Origin: Ectocarpus siliculosus | Lineage: Eukaryota > Sar > Phaeophyceae > Ectocarpales > Ectocarpaceae | Direction: 5' to 3' | Length of the DNA stretch: 49,840 nt | NCBI GenBank assembly: GCA_000310025.1 | Contig: FN649748.1 | Span: 1,602,259-1,652,098, forward strand | In this document: in pieces, positions 11,801 through 22,450 of the stretch | Layout: every line of letters begins with the position of its first letter | How positions within the stretch are numbered: the stretch's first letter is position 1 | Translations under genes and position numbers: made by a program | The notes under the pieces: model-generated | Database searches by the model: none | What the model saw: the letters and a program-made list of their open reading frames with translations, nothing else | What the model was told of the DNA's origin: nothing

Positions 11801-13449
11801 TTGCGAGATGTTTTTTTCACGGTTGTTGACTCGTTTCGATACTTGGTAAAAACTGCTGGACTAGACACATGGCATCGCGCTCAGAAGGCAGCACCAGGTT
11901 GTGGTGGTGTTGCCGTTTTTGATGGTACAGCAGTAGGGATAAGGCGAAGCACATGAGATGCACGTTGGTAAATTCCAGGCCATGTTTTCCTACCACGCAC
12001 AAAATATTTGTAGGACCAACGCGAGCCTTTGGGATTTGTCCATACAGCAGTGACATGGGTTTTATTTTGATGGAGGAATGTGATGCACTTCGTTCGCGTG
12101 TTGTAGCCTACCACCATGCACGCAACAACGCCTTGCAATAACGCCTGCGATTCGTTCAGGCGGGGTTCCACGACGGGGAGCAGTTCCAGGCGGGCATGTC
12201 GACGGACTACGTGGCGGAGTTCAAGCGGAAGTGCAAGGAGAAGCGATTCACGGCTCGCGATTTCATCTTTAACCCGGAGAGGACTGGGGAAAACCAGCGC
12301 GTGGAGGAGCAGGTCGGTTTTGATGTGCATGCATACCGCGGGTCCTCCTGCTACTGCTGACATCGCTTCATGCGTGAAGGTTGCTATGCATGTGCTTCTC
12401 TGTATTGTACCACTTCTAGTGGGAGCTCAAGAGACACATACACGGGCAATTTCGCTCGGATAGCTTTTGGGTATGCCGCTGATTGTGACTGGAGCGTGTG
12501 TATTAGTGCATCGGAAGAAGGTAAGGACAAGGAGAATACCCCACTAGGTGCTGTGCTGCCACTTATGGCACGCGCGTTCCTTTGCCGGCCAATTCTAGCT
12601 CAGCCTGCGCATGACGATCGCCCTCTGATTGTGCACGAACCACTCGCGACGTGTTGGCTCGTTCCGCCGCTTCCCCCCTCCTTCCCCCGTTGCCACTGCC
12701 CCGTTCGCCATTACTCGTCGCCATAGCTGAAGACATGACCATCTGATTTTTAACAAATCAACGGCTATGTTGGTGTCTGCGCCTTTTCCCCCGCTTCCTC
12801 CGTCCACGTTAGCTCAAGACGGAGGTACAGCAGTTGCACGCGGGCATGATCCGGTGGTGCCGCGCCCACTTCGGGGAGGCGTTCTCGGCGTGGATGCACG
12901 TCAAGCTCGTTAAGTCGTACGTAGAGAGCGTCATGCGCTACGGGCTCCCGGTAGACTTCTCGGCCTTCGTACTCGCGACGAAGAAGGGACAGGAAGCCAA
13001 GGTGTGGGTCGGTGTGTGTGTGTGTGTTTGGCTCTCGTTTTAAGCGAGTTTTGTGGGTGTGCTCCCAGGTTCATCGTTCCACCTGGCAGTGTTTCTGGTT
13101 CATCAAACAGTCGCAGCGCGATGGTGATCCCCCCCCCCCCTCCAGCGGTGTAGCAGCCGGTAGGCCCCTTCCTCGCTCCGACTAGAATAGTGCGGGTCGT
13201 AAGCACGAGTTTATTTCACCGCGTGCATGCCCCCACGCTTCACCCGCTTACGCTTGCTGTACTCCCTTGTGTGAACGACAACAACAAACAACACCGCAGG
13301 TGAAGGAGGCGCTCAGCGCGCTCTACGCACATGTCTCCCAGCTCAGCTCCGGGCCCATCACGGCCGGGGGCGGAGAGGACGACGGGGACAAGGACGATGA
13401 CGACACCGCGTACGTATCCGATAAGTTCTCGATCGTGGCGGCCAAGTAG
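5877..13449 (+). CDS. ATP6V1C: V-type H+-ATPase subunit C
   Basis: Nine exons: 5877-5936, 8301-8375, 9164-9295, 9927-10103, 10659-10835, 11571-11774, 12160-12312, 12813-13001, 13300-13449 (438 residues; canonical subunit C is ~380-390). Subunit C is a stalk protein linking the V1 head to the Vo/peripheral stator, and it dissociates when the proton pump is switched off. Family landmarks are visible in order: TLVSLPNE at the N-terminus, VGTLDSLMQLSDDLVRID across exon 3, FEWDYSKF, NLVTLAVAMGKPQEKDWLE, YTVTVLRGQYQ, RFTARDFIFNPE, HFGEAFSAWMHVK and ESVMRYGLPVDF (residues ~360-372). All eight introns are phase 0. One donor is GTCGGT (12313), others GTGAGG/GTGAGT-like. The last exon carries an acidic Gly/Asp insertion before the C-terminal YVSDKFSIV. 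Start ATG 5877 fits the usual short N-terminus. Confidence 0.93.
6939..6995 (+). repeat. Dispersed ~55-bp repeat, copy 1 (intron 1 of the subunit C gene)
   Basis: The core TGTGGGTATATCTCGAATGG followed by GTAGTCTTTCTGTGTGTG recurs in opposite orientation at about 15062-15115 and 41861-41918, including a shared flank (AAGGAATAATRAA on the other strand). It is non-coding and of unknown origin. Confidence 0.7.
8769..8800 (+). repeat. Interstitial telomere-like repeat
   Basis: Two perfect GGGTTA units are followed by degenerate units and a further AGGGTTAG, inside intron 2 of the V-ATPase subunit C gene. The short length and the internal position argue for a remnant inserted at a repaired break rather than a chromosome end. 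Confidence 0.75.
11060..11145. repeat. Family-1 element, right-end fragment
   Basis: The succession TTCGCACCCTCTTGGTTTT, CAATCGAGAGCTTTGAAAGTC and AGTCTAG resembles the right halves of the elements at 4989-5203 and 24872-25371. No left end was found, so this is a truncated copy in intron 5 of the subunit C gene. Confidence 0.55.
11282..11371. repeat. Family-2 terminal-inverted-repeat fragment
   Basis: The segment contains GGTTGGGCACCAGCTACAAC and TTGGCCACCTACGTTGTCAC, which match the ends of the element at 39944-40188. It is shorter than that copy and lies in intron 5 of the V-ATPase subunit C gene. Confidence 0.5.
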
Positions 13450-13498
13450 AAGAGTGGTCAGCAACAAGCAACTTAGGCACCGGGGAGCAGTTGGGACG

Positions 13499-13610
13499 GC
13501 TGCTGCTTGCTGCTGCTGCTTGCTGCTGCTCCTTGCTGCTGCAGCTGCTAGCTGCTGCTTGCTGTTGCTAGCTGCTGCTTCTTGCTGCTGCTGCTTGCTG
13601 CTGCTGCTCC
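13499..13610 (+). repeat. CTG triplet-rich tract in the presumed 3' UTR
   Basis: An imperfect CTG array of about 110 nt, interrupted by CTT, TAG and TTG units, begins about 50 nt after the stop codon of the V-ATPase subunit C gene. It probably lies in that gene's 3' untranslated region and reads as CUG in the transcript. Confidence 0.85.
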
Positions 13611-15769
13611 CGTTGTTGTGGTACCGTGCAGCAGTGTCGGTGCTGCAAGGTGTGCCGCGTTTTGCGGTACACGACAAATAGGCTAACGCACCTGTTCGGC
13701 GTGCTGTGCTATGCGGTACCGAGCATGCCCTACCACCACCGTGATTTGCCCCTGTTGCACGCCATAGAGCGTGCAGTTCTGTCGATCGTCTCCGCGGTAT
13801 AGGCACCGCGGGTAGGATGGATCGCGCGCTTTTTTGTGCCTGCTAGTTTTAGATAGCCGGGAGCCTTTTTTCGGCCGGGGCGAGCGGGTGGTGTCGTACT
13901 GGCTCGGGGGCTCCCTTGTACAAGTTTTGGGATTTGATGTGTCATTTGGAGTTTCTTTTTCCTTTGGCTGGCCCGGAGAACAGAAGGGGCGTAGAGGTAT
14001 AGTACGCGCCCCACCTTACAAAGACTACGGTATTGTTGGAGGAGTGCTGCGTACGTGTACTCGGTCGAGGAGAAAAGAGTCGAGCTTGTCGTGAACAAAA
14101 CAAGGTGGGGACTATGAGGAGGAGGGTGAGTATGTTTTTGCCTCCCTTTTGACGATTCGGTTTGGGTCGAGCGAAGATGCTGTGTGGGCGAGGTGGAAAC
14201 GATTCTTGTCGTCGATGGCAGAAAAATCAGGCCGTTCATACCGTTGACCACCCATTCACGTTTCATCTGGGACAGCTATTTGTCATTTCCCCTCAACCCT
14301 GGTGATCTTGACGATGCGTTTTGAGATACTGCTGTATCTCGAGGATATGGGAGGCAGTCGGTGGGCGAGGATGGACTGGGGTCGAGGCTGTATCCTTCGT
14401 TTTGGTCAAAACTTGCAGAGCTGGGTGTGTGGGATAGGATCTAGCCTTAGGTTTGCTTTGCGACTTTTTTTCGTTCATGTATTTTTCTGTGTGTCATGTC
14501 ACCCACAGCCTCGTCGGTTCAGGCAAAATTGTTGGGGAGAGGCGGCTCCTCGAGCATCCCGTCCTTTCAGTTGGTAGACCTGTCATTTCGAGACGACTAA
14601 GAGAACCGATCTATGTATTGTTCACCAGCTGTGTTCCTCCTGCCACCGAGCATCGCGTTGAAGACAAAGCTGTCAATGAAGTGGTACTGCAGGGCACTCA
14701 CTCTGGTTGTTTGTGAAACGAAGGGCTACTTCGTGTTCTCAGTCAGTTCCATGTACTTGAACGGGACCCCACGAACTTCGGTATATCGAACATCCTTGAA
14801 CCAAAGACGGCGGCAAAGGCAATAATAACCGTTCGCATCGGGTCTGTACGCATTGAAGCTGCTTCCAGTTTCACTCGGGGCGCCCGAACAGCACGAGCCC
14901 CTTCGCGCAGCGCCTGCAGCCTGCTCCGCTCCCCCTGCGCCCACACCCCTTGCCCTTGAAAAGGGACCTCTCGCTGCTGGTCATCCTCACGGCAGGTAGA
15001 GTTTTTCACTCCTCAGAGCCTCCCTGAGCCCTGAGGGATGGATGGAGAGTGCGCTGTGCATCAAGGAATAATGAATACACACACAGAGAGACTACCCATT
15101 CGAGATATGCCCACAGTCGAACGGGATGTGGTGGAGTCTTGTCAGTGAGTGGAGGAAAACCGGCTGGGTACTGGACTTATTTGCACATGAGCGTAGAACC
15201 CTGCCTTATTGGTCCCAACCACATGTGAAATATGCATACGATACATGTCACATCTGTTGCAATTAACCCCAGAAGAGGATCACGCCCCAGTTTCTTGAAC
15301 AAAACAGGGTGAGAGTAAGGCGTTTTCCGTGAAGCTCAGCCTCTGTACACCACCGTGTGCCTCGTGCAGCGATGCTGGTCAGGCCTGCCCGCATGTGCGG
15401 CTGCGGTACGCGTGCGTAGCCCCCCGCCGGGGTACTTCGCGCTTCATTCACGGAGCCCCATTGGCGGAGCGCCTCAGCTTTGCCAAGTGGCACCAACACA
15501 GCAGCAACGAGGTGCACCGTACAGGGGAGCCATAATCTACTCGGGAGGAGCCACCCCCTAGCACTAGAGCTGACCATCATCCCGCCGTTGGTCTTGGAAG
15601 TTTCTTTTCCCTCGCTGGCCCGAACCGGAGCTACCCTATTCATACAAACACAGGCGGGGAGAAGAGGGGCGGGTCCTACAGCAACTGAGGGCCGCAGGGA
15701 GTGCGCGTGGGGAAAGCAGCGGCTGGTCTGGTGTGCGTGTGACGTGACGGGAGGAGCCCTTCTGCGAAG
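13611..15769. other. Intergenic stretch between the V-ATPase and J-protein genes
   Basis: No gene is supported. Two overlapping minus-strand frames near 14730-15009, one of which reads NGYYCLCRRLWFKDVRY, have a protein-like look but no recognised family and no clear splice partners. A copy of the ~55-bp dispersed repeat lies at 15062-15115. The 3' end of the V-ATPase transcript and the J-protein promoter must lie here, but I cannot place either signal. Confidence 0.4.
15062..15115 (-). repeat. Dispersed ~55-bp repeat, copy 2
   Basis: Reverse-complement counterpart of 6939-6995 and same orientation as 41861-41918. The shared core is CACACACAGAGAGACTACCC then ATTCGAGATATGCCCACAG. It sits upstream of the J-protein gene. 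Confidence 0.7.
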
Positions 15770-18700
15770 ATGTCGGACACCGCGGAGTCAGCCGGTGCGC
15801 TGGGCACCCTCTTCTTCTATGTGATGTTCGTGCACCCCGTGTGTGCATGGATCCTCGCCCCCAAGAGGTTCCCCAAGGACAGAGCCATCGTCTACGCCAT
15901 CGCGTTCCTGGCTACGATAGCCATCGGCAAGATGGTGAGAGAGGGGCAGAGATCACAGACAAACAAAAATACCATAGGGGGCGTATGTCGCTGTGTGTTG
16001 CGTGGTGTGAACTCGTGGCGATTCAGGATCTTCCAGCAGTCAAAAGGTAGTGTGTGTTTGGTGGGGGCTCGTCCCCCCCGTGTTCATGCGTCAACATGTG
16101 CCCGCGGGCAGTTGCAGTTGGTGCAGCTCTATCGTCAACCCGCTGCATATACAGCTACGCTGCTGTGTGCGTGCTCGATGTTTCGGCTAAGGCAGATAAA
16201 ACCGTGGTGCAGCTGCGTATGTACGGCTTTGGGTCAGGTTCTAGGTATATTCCATTTGCGAAAATAGAGAAATTCAGCCCTACTGCTGTATGCTGCCAGA
16301 AAATTCGAATCGGCGCGGAGTGTCCGGTGTCTGCTGCAACTACATAGCGTCGAGCTTGGATCACAGCAGATCGATGGTTGATTGGTTGCTTGTTCTCTTC
16401 TCCCACCCTCGCTCTTGGACAGTAGCGAACTTGAAATAATCTGCTGTGTTTGCAACTATTTTCTTGTTCAACAAGACTGGAGAGACCCTCTCTTGCTTGT
16501 CGTTAGTACTACTGTCGTTGTGAAATTATCAACTCTCGCGCGGCGTCTAGGGACCAGACAGAGAGCACACGGACAACCGGCGGCAGCAGCAGTTCTCGCA
16601 CACCAACTGAACTCCGGAGTCTGCAGCCAACAGCGCCAACAAACATAAGCGTTGCTTGTACTCCAAGAAGTTGGTTGTTCATGTGTTTCCTATTTTGTCT
16701 TGATGCCGTCTTCTGCTGCTGCTGCTCCTCCACAGGCGTTGGAGAACGCGGAGCGGGGGCCGAACTTCTACCAGCTGCTCGGGGTGCGGAGAGGGAGCAG
16801 TGCCATCGAGATCAAGAGAGCGTACCGACAGCTGTCGCTCGAGCTGCACCCGGACAAGAACCCCTCCCAGGACGCAGCGGACATGTTCTCCAAGATACAG
16901 GCCGCCCAGGAGGTGTGAAGAAGTGTAGGGCCGGAACCCGGGGGGTTGCAAGTCGCGTGTTTGAGCCGCGTACAGCAGGAGGGTGTGAAGTGTAGGACCG
17001 AGAGCCGGGGTTGCAATGCGCGTCTTGGGGTTGCCATGTGCAGCAGGAACAGCCTCCACGGCCTCTGCTGGCACCCCAAACTTGCCAACCAGACAATAAA
17101 GACTGAAACGTATTTGGGTTCGTAGGTTCCAGCGGCAGTGTCTCTTTTGAGCTTGGAAGGTAGGGAGCCTCAAGACCTAAGTTCACCGGCCATGTCCCCG
17201 GTACGGGGCACCAACATCGAACAGCAGTGCCACTTCCCCCGGGATGGCCGGTAGCGCTGTTTCCAGGCAAAAGGATGTTTGTCTACACGCAATAGGACAA
17301 CAGCTCGTTACGGATGTGGTATGAGGTCTATGGTATGTTTCCGCGTGGTGGACTGGGAAGGTCGTTTAAGCCATGCCCCATCGAGGGCTCCCCCAAGAAT
17401 AACTACCCGGTTGGTTGGCCTCTGCCGAGAAGTCCCCGGTGTAAGATACACGAGGTACCCACCCCTTGTCGAAAATCTTCTGAAACATGTAAACGAGCCT
17501 TATGCCTTCATTATACCTTAAACTCCTTTTTGCCCTTACCGGTATCATTTTTTGAGACGTTGCGAGATACCCCCCTTGTTGCAAGGCTTCTGAAGCATGT
17601 AGGAAGAGGCGTGTGCCTTCATCCAATCATGACGTCTTGTTTTGCCCTCACCGATGTCATTTTCCGAAACGTGACACGAGGTACCTACCCCCCTCGGAAA
17701 GCTTCTGACCCATTTACAAGAGTCGTGCGCCTTCCGTTAACAGTTTGACTCTTGTTTTGGCCCTCATCGGTCCCATTTTTCGAAGCGCTGCGTTGCCGTG
17801 TGCCGTCGCTGTGAATATTTTATACCCATTTCCCCTTGGTTGATGACAATTTTCTAATCGTTGTGTTGCCAACTGCGGCTGGTGGTGGTGATGTTGCCGT
17901 GCGCCACTGCCGTGGCCGGGACTGTCGACGGAACTGTCGCTTGAAGATTTTGATGGACTCGGAGAAGCGGGAGATCTACGACAAGCTCGGACCGGAGGCG
18001 GCTACGTCAAAGCACCCCTTCAACGAGAACACCATGCTCATTGAGGTGGGTGTGTCGGCGATGCATTTAGATGTACCGCAACACGCAGTATGCACCGTGC
18101 TCATTGAGGTAGGTGCGTAGGCGATGCTTTTAGATGTACCGTAACACGTGGCTGTGATCGATGACCATGTTGCGGGATTCGTGCTCGAAAGCCGTTGGCA
18201 CGTACTGCTGTACCATTCGTTTTCCATCTTCCAACAGCTTATACCCCGGTCAACGGGAAGACGGAGGTCACGCGACACCAGGCGGTCTTGCGGCACTACC
18301 TGCTGGCCCCATTGTGCTCGCGTATAGTTTGACTGATTTGCCGTCGAGTGTCTTCTTTAGTGTTTCTTAATTTTTTTTTCCTTAATATGACCCAACGAAT
18401 CAATCTCTATCTAAGAAAAGAGTCTTAAGATAGATTTAGCAATGGATACATAGCTTTGCATCCTTGCCGGCTGGCGGAACACAGCGTCTACCTCGTAGAT
18501 GGTGCATTCGGTGTGTGTTCAAGACTCCAACCGTGCTGTCCACAGATGGGTCATGTCTCGAGTCAGTAGCGGTAAACCACGTCTGACTGTTAGATTCTTG
18601 GGCGCGAGGTCTTGTGTTGTGGGTGGGAAGGGGGGGGGGGGGGGGGGCGGCATGGTAAACCATGACTCTGCCATGGGTTTTGAGAACGGGTATGTTCTTG

Positions 18701-21700
18701 GATTGTCCCAGATGAGATGCATACAATGTAGCAAGTGAGCGACGGCGGGGGTGCTAAGGCTTCGGGCTACCGTGTGCTTTTTGGGTCGATGTGGTTTCTT
18801 CTCCGTTTGTCGTACGTGCGCACTTGATGTCGTTTCACCACGCATCCGCCACGATTGTTGCTGCTATTGTACTGCTGGTGCTCGTGCACGCGGCAAGGGA
18901 GAGGCAGTGGCGTTTCAATCGTAACCATTAGGGGATGCGACGGTAAAAACACAAGCCAATTTGTGCCATCCTTCCCGCCGTCTGGGACAACCTGTTGCAT
19001 GGTCAAATCGCGTCCAACAAAACACAACTATGCCAACCCCCCACCACTTTCGTGGTCAAGGGTCAAACCGCTAAGAACATGAGTACGCTTCCCCTCCATG
19101 CTGTGCAGATGGCTATCTGGTACATCACGTGGGGAGTTCTGGCTTACGTGATGACTCTCGGGAAGGCTAACCGCCAGGCGCGGGATTGGGTCTTCACCGG
19201 GCAGATCGTCATGCTCGCGGTGGAAGTGGCGATCGTCACGACTCCGGGTGGCGACGGGGTGTTGCCGTCCTGGCTCTTCCCTCACATGGCGGAGTACGAG
19301 GTGCGCGGCTGGGTGATGCATGCTGCTTTCTTGCGTGCGTTTGTTTATACCAAGGGAGTGGATTCGTTCGAGTTGAAGGAGATGGGGGTTGTACCCAGAG
19401 ATTGTGTGGGTGCACATTGTGCTCTGCTCTTCTTGCGTGGGCGTGCAGAGGGAGCGGTTCTTGAATCGTTCGAGTTTTAAGAAATGGTGGTGCCGAAGAT
19501 TGTGGGTGCCATGTGCTGCGTTTCCTGCGTGCGTTTGCAAAAGGGAGAGATTCGTTCGAGCTGAAAAAGAATGGCGTTATCGAAAAGAGGGGCAAGAGGG
19601 GCAAGAAGGGGTCGCCACCGCCGCCATGTGCGGACAAGGGGTGTTCCCATCGTGCGTGCGTGCGTGCGTGCATGCTGGTTTCCTTGCGTGCGTTTGTGAA
19701 GGGAGTGATTCGTTCGAGTTTCAAATAAATGGTGGTGCCAAAAAAGGAGTAAGAGGGGTAAGAAGGGGTCGCCGCCACTGCTGTGTGCGGATATGAGGTG
19801 CTCCCATGACCTTGCGATAATGCTGACAGTAGTGGTATTTTCAGCTGCTGATCGCTGGTTGGTTTTGTGTCCGTCTGGGTTGGTTCTTTGCCTCTGATGG
19901 ACGCGGTCCTCTACTGCTTCTGCTATTGCAATTGCTGGTGTTGTACGGTAGACACGCGCGTGCTCGTGTTGCTTTCCGCGGCGGCACTGGCGTCAAAACA
20001 CCCTTCCCCGGTACCGTTCTGGTCGATATCCTGTCGGTGTATTTGACCGTTTGCGGCGAATTTACTCTCTCCGTGTGCACACCTTTGTCTTCCTCGTTGA
20101 TGATTGCCGAGAAGACGCGCCTTAGACGCACCTCAGAGTACATACCTTCCGGCCTGACCGCCTAACCCATGCCAGCCGGACAGGAGATTGCACTGGGAGA
20201 AGGCACAAGCCATCGGCACGTCCGAACCCGAAGTAACTTCCGTGCTCCTTGGCACAATAAGAAAAACTGGAACTATTTCTGTCTTGGGTCCTGCTCTGAT
20301 TTCGGCCCGGACGCCGTGTACGCATCGCGCACCACATCACTTAACCATGGCGAGCGGACGCGGGCTGGGTCGGTCGGCCACGCGTCGCTCGAGTCGACGG
20401 GTTTTTCCGCGTCGGGTCGGTCCGTACAGCAGCCCTGATTGGTTCACGTATTTTGCCGCTTTTGCCCGATCGCCCCAATCACGCCTCCTCATCCACCGCC
20501 TCTCTGACTGATGGGGGCGACGCAGTGCTAATTTTCTCCTCCCCCACCCCACCCCGGTTCCGCAATATTGTGCCGCGAAATTTTACGGTCTGTGTCCAGG
20601 TGGTTTGGATCTTGCATTCCATCTTCCCCGCCTACATGAACGGCTGTCGATCGCTGGGAAGCCACCTGTTCGTGGACGTTGACCAGCAGACGAGAGACAT
20701 GCTCCTGGCTCTCAGGGCGGGGCACCAGGTACGTTGTTTTTTATATATTTTTGTTGAATATCCTGGGCTGGTCATTGTCGAGAGTCGTGGGTGCGAGTTA
20801 CTCTTCTTCGTTTGTGAGGGTGATTTTTTGTATTTCCCTTTTCCTGGTTGGCCCGAGGAAGAGGCTTTGTGGTTCCCGTTCTCTGTGTGGCACGGGGTGT
20901 TTGGCTTTCGTCACGTAGTTCCATGACTTGCCGTCGTAAGCAGCAGGACAGGAGAGGAAAGGCAAGCCCCCCAGTTGAGCCGTTAATAAAAAAAAAAACT
21001 ACCAAGTTCAGAGTCACGGCTCGTCCGGGTCGCACGCATGTGCGGCGGCTCTTCTCAACTGTTTTGAAAGAGTGTAAAATAGGATATGTAGTTGCGGGAT
21101 CGGATATTGGCTTTGGGTTTTTGGCAGTCCATGTACCTGGTGGGCATGACTGGCGTCGGGGGGTTGGTGTGCCGCCAGCCGCGTGGTCTCTGAGGACAGC
21201 TCGAATCCAAGGATTAGAGGCGTATCGATCCCCGGCCGGAAATAAACAGTTGCCTGCGTCCGATACACAACCAAGAAGAGACCCTTTTTAAAGTCCCGTA
21301 CCACTCAATCCCCCTCCAGCATTGTCGACTCATATCATGATGCTCACATTCCTCCCACCCTCCGACACCGTCGAAATGTTGTTTCTCTTTGTACCGTTTC
21401 ACGTCTTGTGCCGTTTCAGGACGTGCTCGTGGTTCTGCGTGACATCCAGGGTAGCATCAACTCCCTCGGCTCCTCCGGCGGGGGCGCGCGATTGACAAAC
21501 AGCTCCTCTGGGGGCTCCGCGGGTCCCCGAGCCATACCTGCGAAGGCGTCGGCAGTGGGCAAGCTCCGGTGCGTTGTGTAAGCCTTGCATGATTCATGTG
21601 TGGCTTGTATGATGATATATTAGTCGGATGCGCATTTTTCTGCTGCCTTTTTCATGAATATTAATACGCAGGTTGGTCCTGTTTCTTGCATCACCTTCTG

Positions 21701-22196
21701 GTGACGGGGTTAGTAATGGAGGTGGATGGTAGTGTGGATTGGTAGACGTGAGCAGGAAATCTTGGGGATAGATCAGCGTAGTTCTTGTTGCGACAGTCGA
21801 TGTTGTGAGTGAATTCGCCTTCCCGTTCCATCTACCATCAAAGCGAGCTTTTTTGCTCGGGTTGGTTGTTGACAGGGTGACAAAGCCAGCGATGTTTGCA
21901 TACCAGCACGCTGTATCCCACTCAGGTGTGACTCGCGTGCCGTTTTGTGTTTGTCAGCACGAGTTTTCTGTCGTTGGCTATTCAATCAATACATGGACCG
22001 AAACAGCGTGTGCTTGCGCTCTTTTTTTTCTTTTTCGCACAGGGAGTTGGAGGAGAAGTTGACCCGGAACGGAACCGGGGTAGATGCCGTAGCGGCGGAG
22101 ATCAAGGACTCGGGCAAGTCCAGCGGAAACATGCAGTGGCTGCTAGTCGGGATCTGGGTTGTCTTCTACTTCTTCGTCAACAACGGTGGTTCGTAG
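15770..22196 (+). CDS. Multi-pass membrane J-domain (DnaJ/Hsp40) protein
   Basis: Seven exons: 15770-15934, 16736-16912, 17947-18045, 19109-19300, 20600-20728, 21420-21568, 22043-22196 (354 residues). Residues ~14-30 and ~40-55 are hydrophobic helices. A J domain spans ~64-129 with FYQLLGV, KRAYRQLSLELHPDKNP (HPD motif at 93-95) and SEKREIYDKLG. Further hydrophobic segments lie at ~148-165, 177-193 and 212-225. A Gly/Ser-rich linker and charged, possibly coiled-coil region (ELEEKL) precede a C-terminal membrane span (WLLVGIWVVFYFFV) ending NNGGS. J domains stimulate Hsp70 ATPase activity. The HPD is intact, so it should be active. The topology suggests an endomembrane (perhaps ER) co-chaperone, but the compartment is inference. 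Five introns are phase 0 and the last is phase 2. Exon 3 has a duplicated donor (see 18030-18150). I do not recognise a specific orthologue. Confidence 0.85.
17449..17790 (+). repeat. Intronic minisatellite, ~112-bp period, three copies
   Basis: Three diverged units start near 17449, 17562 and 17674 in intron 2 of the J-protein gene. Each contains a CGAGRTACCY-like start, a CTTCTGAARCATGTA-like block, a TGCCTTC block and a TTTTGCCCTYACCGRT-like block. The divergence suggests an old tandem duplication. Confidence 0.7.
18030..18150 (+). repeat. Tandem duplication of an exon 3-intron 3 boundary (63-bp period)
   Basis: The end of J-protein exon 3 plus its donor (CACCATGCTCATTGAG, GTGGGT at 18046) is repeated 63 nt downstream as CACCGTGCTCATTGAG, GTAGGT at 18109. 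The following ~40 nt match as well. The period is a multiple of three and the intervening frame is open, so the second donor would add 21 residues in frame. The second donor is closer to consensus than the first. Confidence 0.9.
19313..19795 (+). repeat. Degenerate intronic tandem repeat, about four units
   Basis: Blocks of the form TGCTG..TTC.TGCGTGCGTTTG, a purine stretch, GATTCGTTCGAGTT and AATGGTGGTGCC recur about four times with irregular spacing in intron 4 of the J-protein gene. Longer GGGCAAGAAGGGGTCGCC-like pieces appear twice. This is non-coding minisatellite-like sequence. Confidence 0.6.
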
Positions 22197-22215
22197 GGGG
22201 TTTGGGGGGGGGGAG

Positions 22216-22450
22216 AGGCAACAGGGGAGACGATCGTCTTGGAGTGGAAATGGGACGGTATGGAAGTGGGTGCGGAATGCCGGTTCTCGTCTGGCGGGTT
22301 AAAAGGTTAGGAGCCTCGTGGTTAGTCTGGTGCTAGGCAACAGGGGAGACAGTCGTCTTAGAGAGTGGAAATGGGACGGTATGGAAGTGGGTGCGGCATG
22401 ACGGTTCTCGTCTCGCGGGTTAAAAAGTTAGGAGCCTCGTGGTTAGTGAT
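22216..22450 (+). repeat. 119-bp tandem duplication downstream of the J-protein stop
   Basis: AGGCAACAGGGGAGAC starts copy 1 at 22216 and copy 2 at 22335. The copies are nearly identical through GGGACGGTATGGAAGTGGG and AGGAGCCTCGTGGTTAGT. The array begins 20 nt after the stop codon, so it is probably in the 3' untranslated region. Confidence 0.85.

Noticed and set aside
14726-15009. Two minus-strand frames suggestive of an exon
   Set aside because: The protein-like phrases are in different frames, with no matching donors or acceptors that lead to further coding sequence.
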